From Pseudomonas syringae (GTDB lineage Bacteria > Pseudomonadota > Gammaproteobacteria > Pseudomonadales > Pseudomonadaceae), in the NCBI RefSeq assembly GCF_021605415.1, contig NZ_WKEQ01000041.1:1-46531 (forward strand): a stretch of DNA of 46,531 nt, read 5' to 3'. How positions within the stretch are numbered: the first letter of the stretch is position 1; each line of letters opens with the position of its first letter. Below, one piece after another: positions 24,158 through 32,363 of the stretch. The notes under the pieces are model-generated. The model had not been told where the DNA came from. It saw only the letters and a list, made by a program, of their open reading frames with translations, and searched no databases. A program made the position numbers and the translations under genes.

Positions 24158-24808
24158 ATGCATTACCAGACCGTACTGTTCGACCTCGATGGCACCCTGA
24201 CCGACCCGCGCGAGGGCATCACCCGTTCCATTCAGTTTGCCTTGAGCAAACTGGGCATCGATGAGCCGGATCTGACCAAGCTCGAACACTTCATCGGCCC
24301 ACCGCTGCTACAGGCGTTCATGCAGTTCTACGACTTTGACGAAGCGAAGGCCTGGGAGGCGGTGAATTTCTACCGCGAGCGGTTCAAGGTGACCGGCCTG
24401 TATGAAAACCTGGTGTTCGACGGCGTCACACCGTTGTTGGAAACCCTCGGTGGCCAAGGCCGGCAGCTGTATATCGCCACCTCCAAGCCGTGGGTGTTCG
24501 CTCGGGAAATCGCCCGCCACTTCGACTTCGCCAAGCACTTCAAAGTGATCTACGGCAGCGAACTGGACGGTACGCGCACCAATAAGGTCGAGCTGATCGC
24601 GCATCTGCTGGCGGAGGAAGGGCTGGACCCGGCCAACACCCTGATGATCGGCGACCGCAAACACGACTTGATTGGCGCACGCAGCAATGGGCTGGACGCG
24701 GTTGCCGTGGGGTATGGTTTTGGCAGCCATGCCGAGCTGAGCGCCGAGACTCCGGCGTATCACTTCGAGACGCTGGCGGAGTTGCATCAGGCGTTTTTGC
24801 AGCGCTGA
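24158..24808 (+). CDS. HAD-superfamily phosphatase (Gph-like)
   Basis: This 216-residue protein has all four HAD motifs: DLDGTLTD (8-15, with the nucleophile and acid Asp), ATSKPW, the later lysine in RTNKVELI, and GDRKHDLIGA. A helical cap follows motif I, as in phosphoglycolate phosphatase and related enzymes. The substrate is not determined; a 5'-nucleotidase or phosphoglycolate role is possible. It is probably cotranscribed with the gamma-carbonic anhydrase-like gene. A REPIN lies just after the stop. Confidence 0.9.
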   Translation: MHYQTVLFDLDGTLTDPREGITRSIQFALSKLGIDEPDLTKLEHFIGPPLLQAFMQFYDFDEAKAWEAVNFYRERFKVTGLYENLVFDGVTPLLETLGGQGRQLYIATSKPWVFAREIARHFDFAKHFKVIYGSELDGTRTNKVELIAHLLAEEGLDPANTLMIGDRKHDLIGARSNGLDAVAVGYGFGSHAELSAETPAYHFETLAELHQAFLQR

Positions 24809-24817
24809 TTTAAAGCT

Positions 24818-24899
24818 ATCGCTGGCAAGCCAGCTTCCACAGGTTCGTGATGTACTCAGGTTCACCTCAATCCCTGTGGGAGCTGGCTTGCCAGCGATG
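24818..24899. repeat. REP doublet (REPIN) between convergent genes
   Basis: ATCGCTGGCAAGCCAGCTTC and its inverted partner, ending in CTTGCCAGCGAT, are separated by about 28 bases. It fills the gap between the HAD gene and the convergent metallopeptidase gene. One arm has a C-to-T change (AGCTTCC) relative to the usual AGCTCCC. Confidence 0.88.
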
Positions 24900-24906
24900 A
24901 GGCCAT

Positions 24907-25998
24907 TCAGCCCCTAAAGGATTCTGAGTCTGCCAACGCCTTCAGCGCCAACTTGCGCTCATCGACCGGCGATCTACCCAACCGTTCGACCGCCGCATAG
25001 AACTTCAACCAATCCCCACCTTCCTGTTTGAACAACGCCGCGAACGCCGGCACCCACTGGTCATACAGGCCGAACGGCAGCAACCGCGCATTGTTCAGCG
25101 GCGCGTTGACCCAGGCGTCATAGCGCTTGTCACCGGCCCATTTAGCGTCGCGCATTGCCCGATAGTCGCGGCGAAACCGTTCGAACTCGGCGACTTTGCG
25201 CTCGCGCATCTGTTCGACAGGCAACGTTTGGTTATACAGCTGCTCAAGGCGTGTGCGGGTATCGAGCACCAACCCGATGAATTCATCGCGCCGCTTCAGG
25301 CGGGAATCGTTGTCTGGTGGCAGATTGCGGAACGCGCGCCATTGGCGTGTGCCTTCCTGCTCGACGAAGGTCGCGAAAGACTCGTTGAATTCGGTGTCGT
25401 CCTTCACATAAAAGCGTTGATGCGCCAGCTCATGAAAGATCAGCGTCGCCAACCGTTCATCGCCCCAACCGGTCATCGAGTTGAGAATCGGATCGTTAAA
25501 CCAGCCCAGTGTCGAATACGCCTCGACGCCGCCGATCGATACGTCCATGCCTTGCAGCTGCTGCAACGCTGCTTCACCCCGCGCCGCGCTCTGGCTGTAG
25601 TAACCGCGATACGCCACGCACCCGGCAACCGGGAAGCAGTGGTTCTGCGGTTTCAGGGAAAACTCTGGCGTGGCGAATACGTTCCAAACGACATACGGGC
25701 GACCGATGTCGGCATAGAGTCGATAACTCAGATTATCGGGCAGGTGCAACTGTTCGCTGGCGAAGGCGCGGGCCTTTTGCGATTGCGCCAGATGCCCACG
25801 CAAGGTTGGGTCGCGGCTCGGGTCGTCGATGACCTTGGCCACAGGCACCCGCGCCCGCAATAGCTGCAACTGTCCACCGGCCAGTTGGCTGTAGTAACTG
25901 ACGCTGGCACAACCGTTGAGCAGCAAAAACAACACACCCGGAAACAAAACCCGAAAAACGCGATCAAGTAACCGATGGCTTGGAAGCGGCCTGATCAA
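24907..25998 (-). CDS. Lipoprotein zinc metallopeptidase (putative aminopeptidase, COG4324-like)
   Basis: This 363-residue protein has a lipoprotein signal (LLLNGC, Cys30). The zinc motif is His189-Glu190-x2-His193 (HELAHQ), and the downstream FNESFATFVE provides the third ligand, probably Glu206. This is the pattern of the predicted aminopeptidase family PF10023. It should act anchored to the inner or outer membrane on the periplasmic side; its substrate is unknown. Divergent from two small lipoproteins, with 59 bases between starts, which suggests shared control. Confidence 0.85.
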   Translation of the reverse strand: MIRPLPSHRLLDRVFRVLFPGVLFLLLNGCASVSYYSQLAGGQLQLLRARVPVAKVIDDPSRDPTLRGHLAQSQKARAFASEQLHLPDNLSYRLYADIGRPYVVWNVFATPEFSLKPQNHCFPVAGCVAYRGYYSQSAARGEAALQQLQGMDVSIGGVEAYSTLGWFNDPILNSMTGWGDERLATLIFHELAHQRFYVKDDTEFNESFATFVEQEGTRQWRAFRNLPPDNDSRLKRRDEFIGLVLDTRTRLEQLYNQTLPVEQMRERKVAEFERFRRDYRAMRDAKWAGDKRYDAWVNAPLNNARLLPFGLYDQWVPAFAALFKQEGGDWLKFYAAVERLGRSPVDERKLALKALADSESFRG

Positions 25999-26057
25999 AA
26001 TAAAAAAATCCCTGGAAAGTCTGCCCGCAAGACTATCCTGCCCATTGGAGCTCCGCT

Positions 26058-26480
26058 ATGCGCATGTTGATGCTAACGGGAAGCCTGCTGACGCTGGCCG
26101 GTTGTGCCGGATTCGGTATGCCCGACCCCGACCCTTCGCAAGCCTGGATCGATCTCGACGCCCGGCAGCAGGACACGGCGCTGCAAGCGCTGAACGTCGA
26201 CACCAAGGCTGCCGTCGACAAACGTTATTTTGAAGTCGAACCCGGCAGCCATGAGCTGACGGTGCGTTATCAATTCCCGGTGCAAGCCACCAACATTGGC
26301 CCCGACGCCGAGACCTTATGGCGCGATTGCCAGTTAAGCGTGAAATTCAAAGACTTCAATGCCGGCCAGCGCTATCAGTTGCAGGCCGGGAGTATTGGCT
26401 TCCGTCCGTGGGCGAAGCTTTACGACCAACAGCGCAAGATGATTGGCCAAGGTACGCCGGCGGGCTGTCAGAGCACCTGA
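26058..26480 (+). CDS. Small lipoprotein, first of a paralogous pair
   Basis: This 140-residue protein has a lipobox LTLAGC (Cys15). The mature part includes RYFEVEPGSHELTVRYQF and FNAGQRYQLQAGSIGFRPWA, both of which recur in the next gene. The form recalls short beta-rich lipoproteins in which a physiological value is returned as a small molecule carrier or envelope part, but I know of no assigned function. A GGAGCTCCGCT stretch precedes the ATG. It is followed by its paralogue after 40 bases. Confidence 0.8.
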   Translation: MRMLMLTGSLLTLAGCAGFGMPDPDPSQAWIDLDARQQDTALQALNVDTKAAVDKRYFEVEPGSHELTVRYQFPVQATNIGPDAETLWRDCQLSVKFKDFNAGQRYQLQAGSIGFRPWAKLYDQQRKMIGQGTPAGCQST

Positions 26481-26520
26481 TCGGCGTTATGCTGGACGTC
26501 CCGCTAGCAGGACTTCGATC

Positions 26521-26940
26521 ATGCGCAAATTGACGCTGTTACTAGCCGCCACTGTTGTGGCAGGTTGCCAGAGCCCATTGCCGGCCGCTGACCCGCAAAT
26601 GGCTTGGGTCGATTTCGCCATGCCGACTCCCGGCGGAAAAGTGTTGATGGCCGAACGATTGGACAACCAACGGATGCGGGACGGGCGTTTCTTTCAGGTC
26701 GCGCCCGGCAGTCACGAGCTGACGGTACGCTTCGATTTCGAAATCTTCGGCGGTGGCCAGGGCATGGACACCGATCCTCAGGAGCGGTTGTGTTACATGA
26801 CCCTGCGCTATGACCATTTCGAAGCCGGCCAGCGTTATCGGCTGGAGGCTCGCTCGCTGGCCTTCACGCCCAGCGCCCGGTTGATTGACCGCAATGGTCA
26901 AGTCGTTGCCGAGGAGCGGCAAATCAACTGCGTGCCGTGA
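26521..26940 (+). CDS. Small lipoprotein, second of a paralogous pair
   Basis: This 139-residue protein has a lipobox VVAGC (Cys17). Segments VAPGSHELTVRFDFEIFGG and FEAGQRYRLEARSLAFTPSA align with the preceding lipoprotein, so the two arose by duplication and have since diverged. Both keep Cys residues near the middle and the end (RLCYM and INCVP here), which may form a disulfide in the periplasm. The start at 26521 gives the signal peptide; a longer frame from 26443 overlaps the first gene and is not supported. Confidence 0.8.
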   Translation: MRKLTLLLAATVVAGCQSPLPAADPQMAWVDFAMPTPGGKVLMAERLDNQRMRDGRFFQVAPGSHELTVRFDFEIFGGGQGMDTDPQERLCYMTLRYDHFEAGQRYRLEARSLAFTPSARLIDRNGQVVAEERQINCVP

Positions 26941-26946
26941 GAACGC

Positions 26947-27186
26947 TCAGCTGTCGTTCTTCTGATAGATGATCGCCTTCGTACCGTTGTCGCAAGTGCC
27001 GACAACCATCGCGACATCGTGTTTGTCGGCCTCTTCTTTCGTGACGATTTCCAGCGTGTAAGAGGGGACGGCGTTAGCCTGAATCTTTACTTCAATCTCA
27101 TTCTTGAGCTCTTCACAGTCTTTGGGTGCGGCCAAAGCCTGTGTCGCCAACGCAGTGCAGATTACTGCCAAAACAAAACGTCTCAT
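26947..27186 (-). CDS. DUF1161 periplasmic protein
   Basis: This 79-residue protein has a signal peptide (to AAP, about 19 residues) and a small mature domain: Cys24 in KDCEELKNEI, SYTLEIVTKEEA and VVGTCDNGTKAIIYQ. The two cysteines probably form a disulfide. DUF1161 proteins are secreted and of unknown role. A paralogue lies at 29075-29299 on the same strand. It converges with the lipoprotein pair with only 6 bases between stops. Confidence 0.88.
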   Translation of the reverse strand: MRRFVLAVICTALATQALAAPKDCEELKNEIEVKIQANAVPSYTLEIVTKEEADKHDVAMVVGTCDNGTKAIIYQKNDS

Positions 27187-27244
27187 GCCTGAAGCTCCAA
27201 TTACGGCCTGCGAAGGCGTCGGCCCGGCCGACGCCTGATCCGTA

Positions 27245-27676
27245 TTAACTCACCAGCGATGCGTCCAGAGTGATGTTTGCGTTCAGCACCTTGGACACCG
27301 GGCAACCCTCCTTGGCCTTGTTGCTCAGTTCTTCAAACTGGGCCTGGCTGGCTCCCGGAATCTTCGCCTTGAGGATCAGCTTGATCGCCGTGATGGCAAA
27401 GCCGCCTTCGACCTGATCGAGTGTGACTTCAGCATTGGTGTCGATGCTTTCGGCGGTCAGTCCGGCATCGCCGAGAATCATCGAGAAAGCCATGGAGAAG
27501 CAGCCAGCATGGGCTGCGCCGATCAATTCTTCAGGGTTGGTGCCCTTGCCGCCCTCAAAACGTGCCTTGAAGCCGTAGGGGGCTTCGCGCAGCACGCCGG
27601 TTTCCGTGGAGATCGAACCAATGCCGGTTTTCAGGTCACCTGCCCAATGTGCGGATGCTTTCTTCACGATAGCCAT
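27245..27676 (-). CDS. osmC: OsmC-family peroxiredoxin
   Basis: This 143-residue enzyme reduces organic hydroperoxides with a pair of reactive cysteines: Cys59 in AHAGCFSMAFS and Cys125 in EGCPVSKVL. The N-terminal KKASAHWAGDLKTGIGSIST and the length agree with OsmC rather than Ohr. It is usually stress-induced. A GAGGAGGCAG Shine-Dalgarno precedes the ATG. The luciferase-like gene is divergent upstream, with a 239-base gap that contains the hairpin described separately. Confidence 0.92.
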   Translation of the reverse strand: MAIVKKASAHWAGDLKTGIGSISTETGVLREAPYGFKARFEGGKGTNPEELIGAAHAGCFSMAFSMILGDAGLTAESIDTNAEVTLDQVEGGFAITAIKLILKAKIPGASQAQFEELSNKAKEGCPVSKVLNANITLDASLVS

Positions 27677-27864
27677 GTCTGCCTCCTCAAGATTTGGCGC
27701 GGAACGCCGCGCCGTCGTGGTTTTTGGTGTGCAAGGCTTCTGAGGATAGACGCCAGAACAAAGTTCAGCTCATCTGAATGGCCGACTTTTTTAGTAGGAA
27801 TTTTCGCTCGGCTATTGAATCTCGGGTATATGCCCTCATTGCACAGAACACGCTTATGAATTCG

Positions 27865-27915
27865 GCAGGTTTTCGTTCACAAGAAACCTGCGACCTCACT
27901 CGGAGAAGCAGGTTT
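27865..27915 (+). promoter_or_regulatory. Mutually exclusive hairpins in the leader of the LLM oxidoreductase
   Basis: GCAGGTTT occurs at 27865-27872 and again at 27908-27915, directly before the ATG. Its complement AAACCTGC lies between them at 27884-27891. The complement can pair with either copy. Pairing with the second encloses the GGAG ribosome-binding site (27902-27905) in a loop with the stem abutting the start codon; pairing with the first leaves it free. This is the form of a leader switch; no ligand is suggested. Confidence 0.45.
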
Positions 27916-28917
27916 ATGAAGCAACTGTCCGACGTAAAATTTTCTGCCCTTGATCTCGTGCCGGTGCGCGAGAACGGCAGCCCCGCCCAGTCGCTGCACA
28001 ACTCCCTCGACCTGGCCCGGCATGTCGAAAAATTCGGCTATACCCGGTTCTGGGTCGCTGAACACCACAACATGGATGGCATCGCCAGTTCCGCTACCTC
28101 GGTGTTGCTCGGCTATCTGGCCGGCGGTACGTCGACCATTCGCGTCGGCTCCGGCGGTGTGATGCTGCCCAACCATGCGCCGCTGGTGATTGCCGAGCAG
28201 TTCGGCACGCTGGAGAGTCTGTACCCGGGACGTATCGATCTGGGGCTGGGCCGCGCGCCGGGTTCCGACCAGATGACCGCCCGCGCCCTGCGCCGTGAGC
28301 GCTCCGGCAGCGCGGATGATTTCCCTGAAGACGTCGCGGAACTGGTGCGCTTCCTCGGCCCGCGCACCCCGGATCAACGGGTGATCGCCATGCCGGGCAC
28401 CGGCACCAACGTGCCGATCTGGCTGCTGGGTTCCAGTCTGTTCAGTGCGCAACTGGCCGGTGAACGCGGTTTGCCCTACGCATTCGCCTCACATTTCGCA
28501 CCGCGTTTCATGCACGAGGCGATCCGGGTTTATCGCAATCACTTCAAACCTTCAGCGGTGCTGGACAAGCCTTACGTGATGCTGGGCGTGCCGCTGGTGG
28601 CGGCCGATACCGATGAGCAGGCCGATTACCTGGCGACGTCGGTGTACCAGCGGATTCTCGCGCTGATGCGTGGGCAGAGTCTGGTGCAGCGCCCACCCGT
28701 GCAAACCATGGACGGCTTGTGGCTGCCTCATGAACGTGAAGCGGTGGGGGATTTCCTCGGACTGGCAATGGTGGGCAGCCCGGCGAAAATCCGTGCGAAG
28801 CTGGAGGTATTGGTTGAGCAGACGCAGGCGGATGAGCTGATCTTTACCAGTGATTTGTATGAGCATGCGGATCGGGTGCATTCCTACGAGCTGTTGGCGC
28901 AAGTCATGAAGGGCTAA
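27916..28917 (+). CDS. Luciferase-like (LLM class) flavin-dependent monooxygenase
   Basis: This 333-residue member of the bacterial luciferase superfamily uses reduced flavin and oxygen. Family marks include FWVAEHHNMDGIASSATSVL near 41-60 (with the conserved His pair), GSGGVMLPNHAPL, and DLGLGRAPGSDQMTARALRR. It is closest to the YhbW/MsnO8-like group. The substrate is unknown. The start at 27916 has GGAG ten bases upstream; the frame is open further upstream but without support. Divergent from osmC. Confidence 0.9.
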   Translation: MKQLSDVKFSALDLVPVRENGSPAQSLHNSLDLARHVEKFGYTRFWVAEHHNMDGIASSATSVLLGYLAGGTSTIRVGSGGVMLPNHAPLVIAEQFGTLESLYPGRIDLGLGRAPGSDQMTARALRRERSGSADDFPEDVAELVRFLGPRTPDQRVIAMPGTGTNVPIWLLGSSLFSAQLAGERGLPYAFASHFAPRFMHEAIRVYRNHFKPSAVLDKPYVMLGVPLVAADTDEQADYLATSVYQRILALMRGQSLVQRPPVQTMDGLWLPHEREAVGDFLGLAMVGSPAKIRAKLEVLVEQTQADELIFTSDLYEHADRVHSYELLAQVMKG

Positions 28918-28920
28918 AAG

Positions 28921-29010
28921 CCTGTAGGAGCTGACGAGTGAAACGAGGCTGCGATCTTTCGATTTTATTGGCTCAAGATCAAAAGATCGTAGCGTGCCGC
29001 AGCTCCCACA
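28921..29010. repeat. Intergenic inverted repeat (GTAGGAGCTG / CAGCTCCCAC type)
   Basis: CCTGTAGGAGCTGACGAGTG, then GCTGCGATCTTTCGATTTT, are answered by AAAAGATCGTAGC and GCCGCAGCTCCCACAG. It forms a long imperfect hairpin of a repeat type seen twice more in this window (33783 and 37038). It follows the LLM gene stop. Confidence 0.7.
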
Positions 29011-29028
29011 GTCGTGGGAAATTTGCAC

Positions 29029-29059
29029 AAAAAAGCCGACGCATTCACGTCGGCTTTTT
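29029..29059. terminator. Rho-independent terminator, bidirectional
   Basis: An 11-bp stem AAAAGCCGACG with its complement closes on CATTCA, with A-runs before and T-runs after. It ends the DUF1161 gene on the minus strand (stop 29075) and the LLM transcript on the plus strand. Confidence 0.88.
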
Positions 29060-29074
29060 GCATTTCAGGCGCGA

Positions 29075-29299
29075 TCAACCGCGCTTGTAGACGATTTCCT
29101 TGGCGCCGCCTTCGCAGGTGCCAACTACCTTGCCGTCTGCCGAAGCACCTTTATCAACAATCTCCAGCGAATAACCTGAGACGCTCTTGGCATCCAGCTT
29201 CGCCGCAATTTCGGCCTTCAATTCTTCACACGGCTTGCCGGCAGCAAACGCACCACCCGCAAGGCTCAACAAACCTACTGCCAACATGAACTTCTTCAT
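29075..29299 (-). CDS. DUF1161 periplasmic protein, second copy
   Basis: This 74-residue protein has a signal peptide ending near AFAAG and a mature domain like that at 26947-27186: GKPCEELKAEI, SGYSLEIVDKGASA and VVGTCEGGAKEIVYKRG. The two Cys are conserved. The start at 29299 has AGGGAG eight bases upstream; a GTG at 29308 overlaps that site and is less likely. Function unknown. The two copies are separated by the OsmC and LLM genes. Confidence 0.88.
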   Translation of the reverse strand: MKKFMLAVGLLSLAGGAFAAGKPCEELKAEIAAKLDAKSVSGYSLEIVDKGASADGKVVGTCEGGAKEIVYKRG

Positions 29300-29426
29300 C
29301 GGTCGCACTCCCTGGTCGGATCAAAGGTGGTGAGCCTTGGCGACTGCCGACATGACTCACCTCATAGCGCATTGCCATTCCCTATGGCACTCGGCCAGTG
29401 CGCAAGTTCAGAAGACTAGACCAAAC

Positions 29427-29642
29427 TCAGCTACTGGCAATTCTGAAGCCCACTTTTAGCGTGACCTGAAAATGCGCCGCCCTGCCGTTTTCGATGTGCC
29501 CTCGGGTTTCGGTCACTTCGAACCATTCCAGGTGCTTGATGCTTTTGTTGGCTTCGGTCAGCGCATTGTTGATGGCATCTTCAATACTGGTCGCGGACGA
29601 GCCAACCAGCTCGACTTTCTTGTACGTGTGATGGTCAGTCAT
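29427..29642 (-). CDS. Dodecin (flavin-storage protein)
   Basis: This 71-residue protein fits the dodecin family: YKKVELVGSSATSIEDAINN, then IKHLEWFEVTETRGHIENGR with the flavin-stacking Trp, and FQVTLKVGFRI at the end. Dodecins assemble as hollow 12-mers that bind flavins or CoA and buffer them. Single-gene unit with an AAGGAG upstream of the ATG. It is divergent from the YqjD-type gene, with 158 bases between starts. Confidence 0.94.
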   Translation of the reverse strand: MTDHHTYKKVELVGSSATSIEDAINNALTEANKSIKHLEWFEVTETRGHIENGRAAHFQVTLKVGFRIASS

Positions 29643-29800
29643 AACGTTCTCCTTGAGTGGCTAAAATACAGCCTAGCAGTGAATTGCAGTGTTGATTTGG
29701 TCGGCCCGAAGCCAGGCAAAGTTCATATTTTCTGCACTTTCACGAAGCGGCGAAGTCCCAACCTTCACACGCCACTCATCACCATTGCAGGAGAGACACC

Positions 29801-30127
29801 ATGGCCAACACCTCGTTACGCAAAGCCTCGTTGCAAAGCATGGAAGCCGAGATCGAGAGTCTGCTCAAGTCCCTGGAAAGCCTGAAGGACGATGCATCCG
29901 ACGAGTCGCGCAAAACCCTCAAGGCGCTGAAAAGCAATGCCGAGACGGCGCTGAAACATTCGCGTCACCTGCTCAGCGACGCCTACGAAGAAGTCAAAGT
30001 CAAAACCCGCGAGACCGGCATCGCCACCCGCGATTACGCTCAGGAGCATCCGTGGACGACCGCTGGCGTGGCCGTCGGCGCGCTGGGTCTGCTGGCCGCT
30101 TACTTGCTCTGCAAACGCGGCGATTGA
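29801..30127 (+). CDS. ElaB/YqjD/DUF883-family membrane-anchored protein
   Basis: This 108-residue protein has a long amphipathic, lysine- and glutamate-rich helix (about 10-75, coiled-coil like) and a C-terminal membrane segment (TTAGVAVGALGLLAAYLL, about 86-104) after DYAQEHPW. YqjD-type proteins are inner-membrane anchors that bind ribosomes in stationary phase in E. coli. GGAG precedes the ATG. Its last 28 bases overlap the 3' end of trpI on the opposite strand. Confidence 0.9.
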   Translation: MANTSLRKASLQSMEAEIESLLKSLESLKDDASDESRKTLKALKSNAETALKHSRHLLSDAYEEVKVKTRETGIATRDYAQEHPWTTAGVAVGALGLLAAYLLCKRGD

Positions 30128-31017
30128 TCCGCTTGGCGCAGCTCGTTTTTGAGCCATTGCGCCAATTGCCGGGCGCGGCCGTCAGCGGCGCGTTTCGGTA
30201 GCCACAACGCCAGTTGCGCCGGGGTTTCACAAAAACCCCACGGCGCAACCAGGCGACCGGCGCGCAAGTCCTCGGTCACCAGCGGCTCCGGTGCAATCGC
30301 TACACCCAGGCCTGCCACCGCCGCTTCCAGCAAATAATACAAATGCTCGAAACCCTGCCCGAATTTCAACGCCTCGGCGTCGAGATCGTTTTGCTGTGCC
30401 CAACTCGGCCAGGCCTGCGGACGAGACGTGGTGTGCAGCAACGGTTCGTTTAACAACGCTCCGGCGGGCGCGGTTTGCAGCCGTTGATAGCCGTTGAACA
30501 GCGGACTCATGACTGGGCCGATACGCTCGCTGGCCAGTTCGTAGACCTGCATGTCCGCCGGCCATGGCGGTTCGGCGAACACCAGCAGAGCGTCCAGCCC
30601 CGGGCGACGGGGGTCGAGATCGCCTTCTCCGGCCGACAGGTGCAGACGCAGATCCGGCAGATCCGCATTGAGGCGGCCCAGACGCGGAATGAACCAGCGC
30701 GCCAGCAGGCTGCCGGAGCAGCCGAGCACGAACGGCGCATCGGCGGTGCTTTGAGTCAGTTCGGCGCAGACGTTGCGCAAGCGCTCGAACGCTTCGCCGC
30801 TGACGTCACGCAAGCGGACTCCTGCATCTGTGAGTTTCAGGCCGCGTCCATCTTTGACAAAAAGACTGACGCCGAGGTGCTCTTCGAGCACCTTCAGTTG
30901 ACGGCTGACTGCACCATGGGTCACGTGGAGCTGCTCGGCAGCCTGACTGACGCCGTTCAGCCGGGCAGTGGCTTCGAAGGCGCGCAGGGCGTTCAGCGGG
31001 GGAAGGTCGTGGCTCAT
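30100..31017 (-). CDS. trpI: LysR-family activator of trpBA
   Basis: This 305-residue LysR regulator starts with NALRAFEATARLNGVSQAAEQL, read in parts, and HVTHGAVSRQLKVLEEHLGV as the helix-turn-helix (about 20-50), followed by an effector domain. It is divergent from trpBA, and TrpI in pseudomonads is known to activate trpBA in response to indoleglycerol phosphate and to repress itself. No good Shine-Dalgarno precedes the ATG. The 3' end overlaps the YqjD-type gene tail-to-tail by 28 bases. Confidence 0.93.
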   Translation of the reverse strand: MSHDLPPLNALRAFEATARLNGVSQAAEQLHVTHGAVSRQLKVLEEHLGVSLFVKDGRGLKLTDAGVRLRDVSGEAFERLRNVCAELTQSTADAPFVLGCSGSLLARWFIPRLGRLNADLPDLRLHLSAGEGDLDPRRPGLDALLVFAEPPWPADMQVYELASERIGPVMSPLFNGYQRLQTAPAGALLNEPLLHTTSRPQAWPSWAQQNDLDAEALKFGQGFEHLYYLLEAAVAGLGVAIAPEPLVTEDLRAGRLVAPWGFCETPAQLALWLPKRAADGRARQLAQWLKNELRQADQSPRLQSK

Positions 31018-31130
31018 TTATTTGTGAGTTTTCCTGACAGGTTGCGGCGATCTTATCGGTTTTCAGCGTAGACCGTCAGGGGTAGAGTGGACGTCATTGT
31101 CTTCTCAACCGAATTCACCTGGAGCGCACC
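31018..31130. promoter_or_regulatory. trpI-trpB divergent control region
   Basis: This 113-base gap must hold both promoters and the TrpI sites. A CTGACAGG at 31033-31040 and a TGTGAGTTTTCCTGACA stretch lie near the trpI start. I could not assign TrpI sites I and II with certainty. CTGGAG at 31120-31125 is the trpB ribosome-binding site. Confidence 0.6.
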
Positions 31131-32363
31131 ATGACCCAGACTTCGAACACTTCCGATCTGCGTAACGGCCCTGACGCCAGCGGCCTGTTCGGCTCGTTCG
31201 GTGGCCGCTACGTCGCTGAAACCCTGATGCCATTGATCCTCGATCTGGCCCGCGAATACGAAGCAGCGAAGGAAGATCCTGCTTTCAAAGAAGAATTGGC
31301 CTACTTCCAGCGTGACTACGTCGGACGTCCGAGCCCACTGTATTTCGCCGAGCGTCTGACCGAATTCTGCGGCGGCGCCAAGATTTACCTCAAGCGCGAA
31401 GAGCTGAACCACACTGGCGCGCACAAGATCAACAACTGCATCGGCCAGATCCTGCTGGCGCGGCGCATGGGCAAAAAACGCATCATCGCCGAAACCGGCG
31501 CCGGCATGCACGGTGTAGCGACCGCTACCGTGGCTGCGCGTTTTGGTCTGGATTGTGTGATCTACATGGGCACTACCGACATCGAGCGTCAGCAGGCCAA
31601 CGTGTTTCGCATGAAGCTGTTGGGCGCTGAAGTCATCCCGGTGGTCGCCGGCACCGGCACGCTGAAAGATGCGATGAACGAAGCCCTGCGAGACTGGGTG
31701 ACCAACGTCGACAGCACCTTCTATCTGATTGGCACCGTGGCCGGGCCACATCCGTATCCGGCGATGGTTCGTGACTTCCAGGCTGTGATCGGCAAAGAAA
31801 CCCGTGACCAGTTGCAAGCCCAGGAAGGTCGTCTGCCAGACAGCCTTGTCGCTTGCATCGGCGGCGGTTCCAACGCCATGGGCCTGTTCCATCCGTTCCT
31901 TGATGACAAGAGCGTCGAGATTATCGGCGTTGAAGCGGCGGGCTACGGCATCGAAACCGGCAAGCACGCGGCCAGCCTGAACGGCGGCGTCCCGGGTGTG
32001 CTGCACGGCAACCGTACCTTCTTGCTGCAAGACGACGATGGTCAGATCATCGACGCTCACTCGATCTCCGCCGGCCTCGACTACCCGGGTATTGGCCCGG
32101 AACACGCCTGGTTGCATGACATCGGTCGCGTTCAGTACACCTCGGTGACCGACGACGAAGCCCTCGATGCATTCCATAAATGCTGCCGTCTGGAAGGGAT
32201 TATTCCTGCGCTGGAAAGCGCCCATGCCTTGGCCGAAGTGTTTAAACGCGCGCCGAACCTGCCGAAGGATCACCTGATGGTGGTCAACCTGTCCGGCCGT
32301 GGCGATAAAGACATGCAGACCGTGATGCACCATATGGAACAGTCCCAGCAGGAGAAACACTGA
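31131..32363 (+). CDS. trpB: Tryptophan synthase beta subunit
   Basis: This 410-residue PLP enzyme joins indole to serine to make tryptophan. The PLP lysine is Lys99 in HTGAHKINNC, and the phosphate-binding glycine loop is CIGGGSNAMG. The N-terminal FGSFGGRYVAETLMP is characteristic. The C-terminus is normal. Its TGA shares one base with the trpA ATG, so the subunits are translated together, which suits their tunnel-linked complex. Expression is expected to depend on TrpI. Confidence 0.98.
   Translation: MTQTSNTSDLRNGPDASGLFGSFGGRYVAETLMPLILDLAREYEAAKEDPAFKEELAYFQRDYVGRPSPLYFAERLTEFCGGAKIYLKREELNHTGAHKINNCIGQILLARRMGKKRIIAETGAGMHGVATATVAARFGLDCVIYMGTTDIERQQANVFRMKLLGAEVIPVVAGTGTLKDAMNEALRDWVTNVDSTFYLIGTVAGPHPYPAMVRDFQAVIGKETRDQLQAQEGRLPDSLVACIGGGSNAMGLFHPFLDDKSVEIIGVEAAGYGIETGKHAASLNGGVPGVLHGNRTFLLQDDDGQIIDAHSISAGLDYPGIGPEHAWLHDIGRVQYTSVTDDEALDAFHKCCRLEGIIPALESAHALAEVFKRAPNLPKDHLMVVNLSGRGDKDMQTVMHHMEQSQQEKH

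Noticed and set aside
31053..32360. Minus-strand frame of 435 residues opposite trpB.
   Set aside because: Shadow frame in a high-GC gene; trpB is certain on the plus strand.
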